From NCBI GenBank assembly GCA_015521515.1, contig WANZ01000061.1, positions 1 through 50,305 of the forward strand: a stretch of DNA of 50,305 nucleotides. The letters run 5' to 3'. This DNA is from Candidatus Iainarchaeum sp. GTDB lineage: Archaea; Iainarchaeota; Iainarchaeia; JAADDC01. Shown one piece after another: positions 47,940 to 50,305 of this stretch. The first letter of the stretch is position 1. The number at the start of each line of letters is the position of its first letter. A program made the translations under genes and the position numbers. The notes under the pieces were generated by a model. It searched no databases. It was not told the origin of the DNA and was given only the letters and a program-made list of their open reading frames with translations.

Positions 47940-49615
47940 GCACTCTCAACCTCCAGTTTCTTCATAAGCTCCTCTAGTCTCTTGTATCTCTCTTCTAGGA
48001 GGGATTTTAGAGTACTTTCTACCACTTTTTCATCCTTTCCTGTTAGGGTAGCCAGACCTTTGGATAAAAATGGTAGATAATGTTCTAAGATCTTCTTCTT
48101 TTGCATAAGCTCATTGATGCTGTGTACTTTTGATGTATACTCCTTTAGCTTTCTTCCAGCCTCCATAAGGGCCTGCCTTATCTCGTTGTACACCTCCGGT
48201 ACATCTGCTATGGCCTGTTTTCCTGCTGTGGTATAAGGTATGTGGGTTGATGAGATGTTTACCATGATAACTACAGGGGCATTGAAGACATCCACGCCGT
48301 ATCTGTTCCAATCAATACTTTTTACCGCTTCTGTAATGGCACACCCCCCGCTATCAAATAGGAGCGGCACCCTGTTGGCAAACCTCATAAGTTCAAAGTT
48401 TTCAATCTTTCCTCCAACTGCTATTCCAACCTCTACCTGGAAGGGGATACCTCCGTAGTATACTTTTGGCTTTCTCTCTACCACAGACACAAACGATGGT
48501 TTTAGGTTTGCCTTTAGGGAAGTTTTGATGCGTTCCTTCCCAATGGGTATGAGTACATCTGTGCTAGGACCTCTTATTTTTACCTCTTTTAGAATATTAA
48601 GTAGATTCTTAGCCTTCTCTTCATCTATCTCCTTACCTAAAACCTTTTTGAGCATTTCAATACCTTCTTTTTCATCAAAATCTCTCTTCTTTTCTGCCAT
48701 TGTTCTTAGCAGCCTAAAGAGCATTACGATCCTTTCTGCCTCCTCCCATGTTAGTTCTTGAGGAGGTTTGTTTAGCTCTCTAGGGAGAATATGCAACATA
48801 GATATGATAGCTTTGCTACCTATGCCGTGAAGATGAGAGGTGATCATGCGAGCTACTGTTTTGCTCTTTGCTATCCTGCTAAGGGAGAAAATGTCATCTG
48901 TTGTGATACCAAATGGATGAGGCTTTGCCTCTATACCTATCTTTACAGGTTCGAAGGTACTTCTCTCAAAGGTGGTAATCTTTCCGTCGGGCTCTGTAAA
49001 TCTTATAGTGACATGGGGGTTGGCCAAAGCTGTCCTTCTGAGATACTCATATACGGAGTATTTTCCTCTGTTGTATTCCACCTCCTTTAGCTCTACGATT
49101 ACCTCTGTACCTCTGAAATCCCCTGGATAGTGCCTTTTAGACTTTACATCAGGCTCGTTCTTTGTTACATCTACCATTACCTCCATTTCCCATACCGTTC
49201 CATCCCCTGTAGAGGTGATAATCTTCACTGGCTTACCTGTGGTAATCTGGGAAAATAGTGTTACACCTGCAGCCCCGATACCTTGTTGACCCCTAGTCTG
49301 TATCATTCTATGGAACTTTGTGCCGGCGAGAAGTTTTCCAAACACCCTTGGAGCTATGTGGGGAGGAATACCAGGGCCATTATCCTTTACCGTTAGCCTA
49401 TAATGCTCATCTCCCAACCTTTCCAGCGAAACAGATATATCCGGCAGTATACCAACCTCTTCACATGCATCCAATGAGTTGGTTACAAGTTCATGAACTG
49501 CGGTAGTAAGTGATCGTACCTTTCCTGAGTAGCCTAGCATGTGTTTGTTTTTCTTGAAAAACTCTGCCACAGAGTGCTCCTTAAACTCTTTGAATATGTC
49601 TGTGCCCTCAGGCAT
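47936..49615 (-). CDS. top6B: DNA topoisomerase VI subunit B
   Basis: 559 aa. GHKL ATPase subunit: E42 and N46 in AVHELVTNSLDACEE, the DNGPGIP motif at 78-84, the GQQGIGAAGVTLF ATP lid, a central H2TH region and the transducer domain with the switch lysine in TTAGKQAIAD. Thirty bases separate it from dim2; an ATATTTAATAA stretch in that spacer may be an additional promoter. Confidence 0.97.
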   Translation of the reverse strand: MPEGTDIFKEFKEHSVAEFFKKNKHMLGYSGKVRSLTTAVHELVTNSLDACEEVGILPDISVSLERLGDEHYRLTVKDNGPGIPPHIAPRVFGKLLAGTKFHRMIQTRGQQGIGAAGVTLFSQITTGKPVKIITSTGDGTVWEMEVMVDVTKNEPDVKSKRHYPGDFRGTEVIVELKEVEYNRGKYSVYEYLRRTALANPHVTIRFTEPDGKITTFERSTFEPVKIGIEAKPHPFGITTDDIFSLSRIAKSKTVARMITSHLHGIGSKAIISMLHILPRELNKPPQELTWEEAERIVMLFRLLRTMAEKKRDFDEKEGIEMLKKVLGKEIDEEKAKNLLNILKEVKIRGPSTDVLIPIGKERIKTSLKANLKPSFVSVVERKPKVYYGGIPFQVEVGIAVGGKIENFELMRFANRVPLLFDSGGCAITEAVKSIDWNRYGVDVFNAPVVIMVNISSTHIPYTTAGKQAIADVPEVYNEIRQALMEAGRKLKEYTSKVHSINELMQKKKILEHYLPFLSKGLATLTGKDEKVVESTLKSLLEERYKRLEELMKKLEVESA

Positions 49616-49645
49616 GGATCATCTCTCTTATTTGAAGAGAAATTA

Positions 49646-50257
49646 TTAAATATCCCCTCTCTCTTCCTTTTCCCATATGCCAAACTTGCTATATATTTTT
49701 TCCATGGTTTCTCTCCTCTTTTCATTCTCCAACTCCCTGAATACCACCGTATGAGGACTCCCATCAACTATCAGCCTATTTATAGCTCTCTTTGCAAGCT
49801 CTATAGCTTCAAAGGTGCCTATGATAGATACTGTGTTACCATATATCCTTATGTTTGTATCTGTAAGCTCCTCTAACCTCTTTCTTGCCGAGCCCTTGCT
49901 ACCTATGAGACGGGCTCTCTGCCGGGGGATGGCATGCCTCCCCAGCACCTCCTTCAGGTTGATAATCTCAAGGTATACATCGTCCCTGAAGAGGTTGAGG
50001 GCCGTGTCTGGGTCAAAGCCTCTGCCTATTGCCTTCACAACCCTAACAGCGTTCAGAAAATTTATAGGATCGGTTCCTTTCCCGCCCTTTACTGTTACTT
50101 CCCCACTCTTGGAATCTATCCGTATTCTTACATCTGCAAGATTCTCTATTCTTTTCTTAACCTTCCCTTTTTTACCTATTAATACTCCTATTCTTTCCCT
50201 TGGAATTCTCACAGATTCTTCCATTCCCTCTTCTCCATACATGAAGTCTTCCTCCAC
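49646..50257 (-). CDS. dim2: Dim2/Pno1-type KH-domain rRNA maturation protein
   Basis: 203 aa. Two KH domains, the first with GVLIGKKGKVKKRIE and the second, degenerate, with ARLIGSKGSARKRLEE. It binds the 16S 3' end and partners Nob1. GTG 50257 has TTAAAAAAG 23-31 bp upstream (leaderless); ATG 50242, five codons later, has GGAGG 8 nt upstream. Either could be used. The gene is followed at 30 bp by top6B, linking ribosome biogenesis and topoisomerase expression. Confidence 0.93.
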   Translation of the reverse strand: MEEDFMYGEEGMEESVRIPRERIGVLIGKKGKVKKRIENLADVRIRIDSKSGEVTVKGGKGTDPINFLNAVRVVKAIGRGFDPDTALNLFRDDVYLEIINLKEVLGRHAIPRQRARLIGSKGSARKRLEELTDTNIRIYGNTVSIIGTFEAIELAKRAINRLIVDGSPHTVVFRELENEKRRETMEKIYSKFGIWEKEERGDI

Positions 50258-50305
50258 AAACTATCCAATGTATGCATCACTTTTTTAACCCACCCATCCC
50301 TATTA

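Noticed and set aside
49624-49640. TCTCTT/AAGAGA inverted repeat in the top6B leader
   Set aside because: Only six A/U-rich pairs with a 5-nt loop; too weak to claim for a likely thermophile.

Overview
This window is archaeal chromosome. Ribosomal proteins are of the archaeal/eukaryotic type (S4e, L14e, L18e, L19e, L32e, L34e, L10e, S26e). They sit with RNA polymerase subunits D and N, Cbf5, aIF1, RNase P protein Rpp29, SecY, archaeal adenylate kinase, topoisomerase VI, membrane LonB, AglB, Nob1, Dim2 and Taw3. Protein genes look AT-leaning, while all six tRNAs have nearly pure G/C acceptor stems, which suggests a thermophile. Most gene order in the ribosomal block is euryarchaeal-like, but an S26e-type protein and a trimmed superoperon mean I cannot assign a lineage.

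Layout. 1-5251: the end of a type I CRISPR-Cas locus. A fused HD/helicase cas3 (5' end cut by the window edge) runs right and meets a leftward operon of an unrecognised 408-residue protein, cas4, cas1 and cas2. No repeat array or Cascade gene is visible. 5283-5653: four leftward tRNAs (Glu, Thr, Arg, Gly), with a 53-nt tRNA-minihelix-like inverted repeat between Arg and Gly. 5711-11907: proS, an unknown gene, a MEMO-family gene, rps2, a DUF505-like protein built of winged-helix-like repeats, an HD phosphohydrolase and tRNA-Gln. 11929-30497: an almost gapless leftward ribosomal superoperon from rpl3 to rpoN, with most neighbours overlapping by 1-4 nt. It includes two short genes that are easily missed, rpl14e (53 aa) and rps14 (51 aa). 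30568-42767: housekeeping genes on both strands (MscS-related protein, nob1, a secreted membrane-anchored protein, rnz, trmG10, lonB, truD, a CPA2 antiporter, taw3, rps26e, aglB, tRNA-Val, tmk). 42750-50257: rpl10e, two membrane-anchored surface proteins, a small HTH protein, a helical protein, top6A, top6B and dim2.

Two architectural rules run through the window. First, genes that begin a transcription unit usually have a TATA-like element about 22-32 bp before the start codon and no leader, whereas genes inside operons have Shine-Dalgarno sequences (GGAGG or GGTG). Several divergent pairs appear to share one central TATA element. Second, convergent genes almost always overlap at their 3' ends: seven of eight pairs overlap by 11-84 bp and the eighth is 5 bp apart, leaving no room for intergenic terminators.

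The best candidates for something undescribed are the 408-residue protein heading the CRISPR adaptation operon, the minihelix-like RNA in the tRNA cluster, and the group of unknown surface and DNA-binding genes beside topoisomerase VI.
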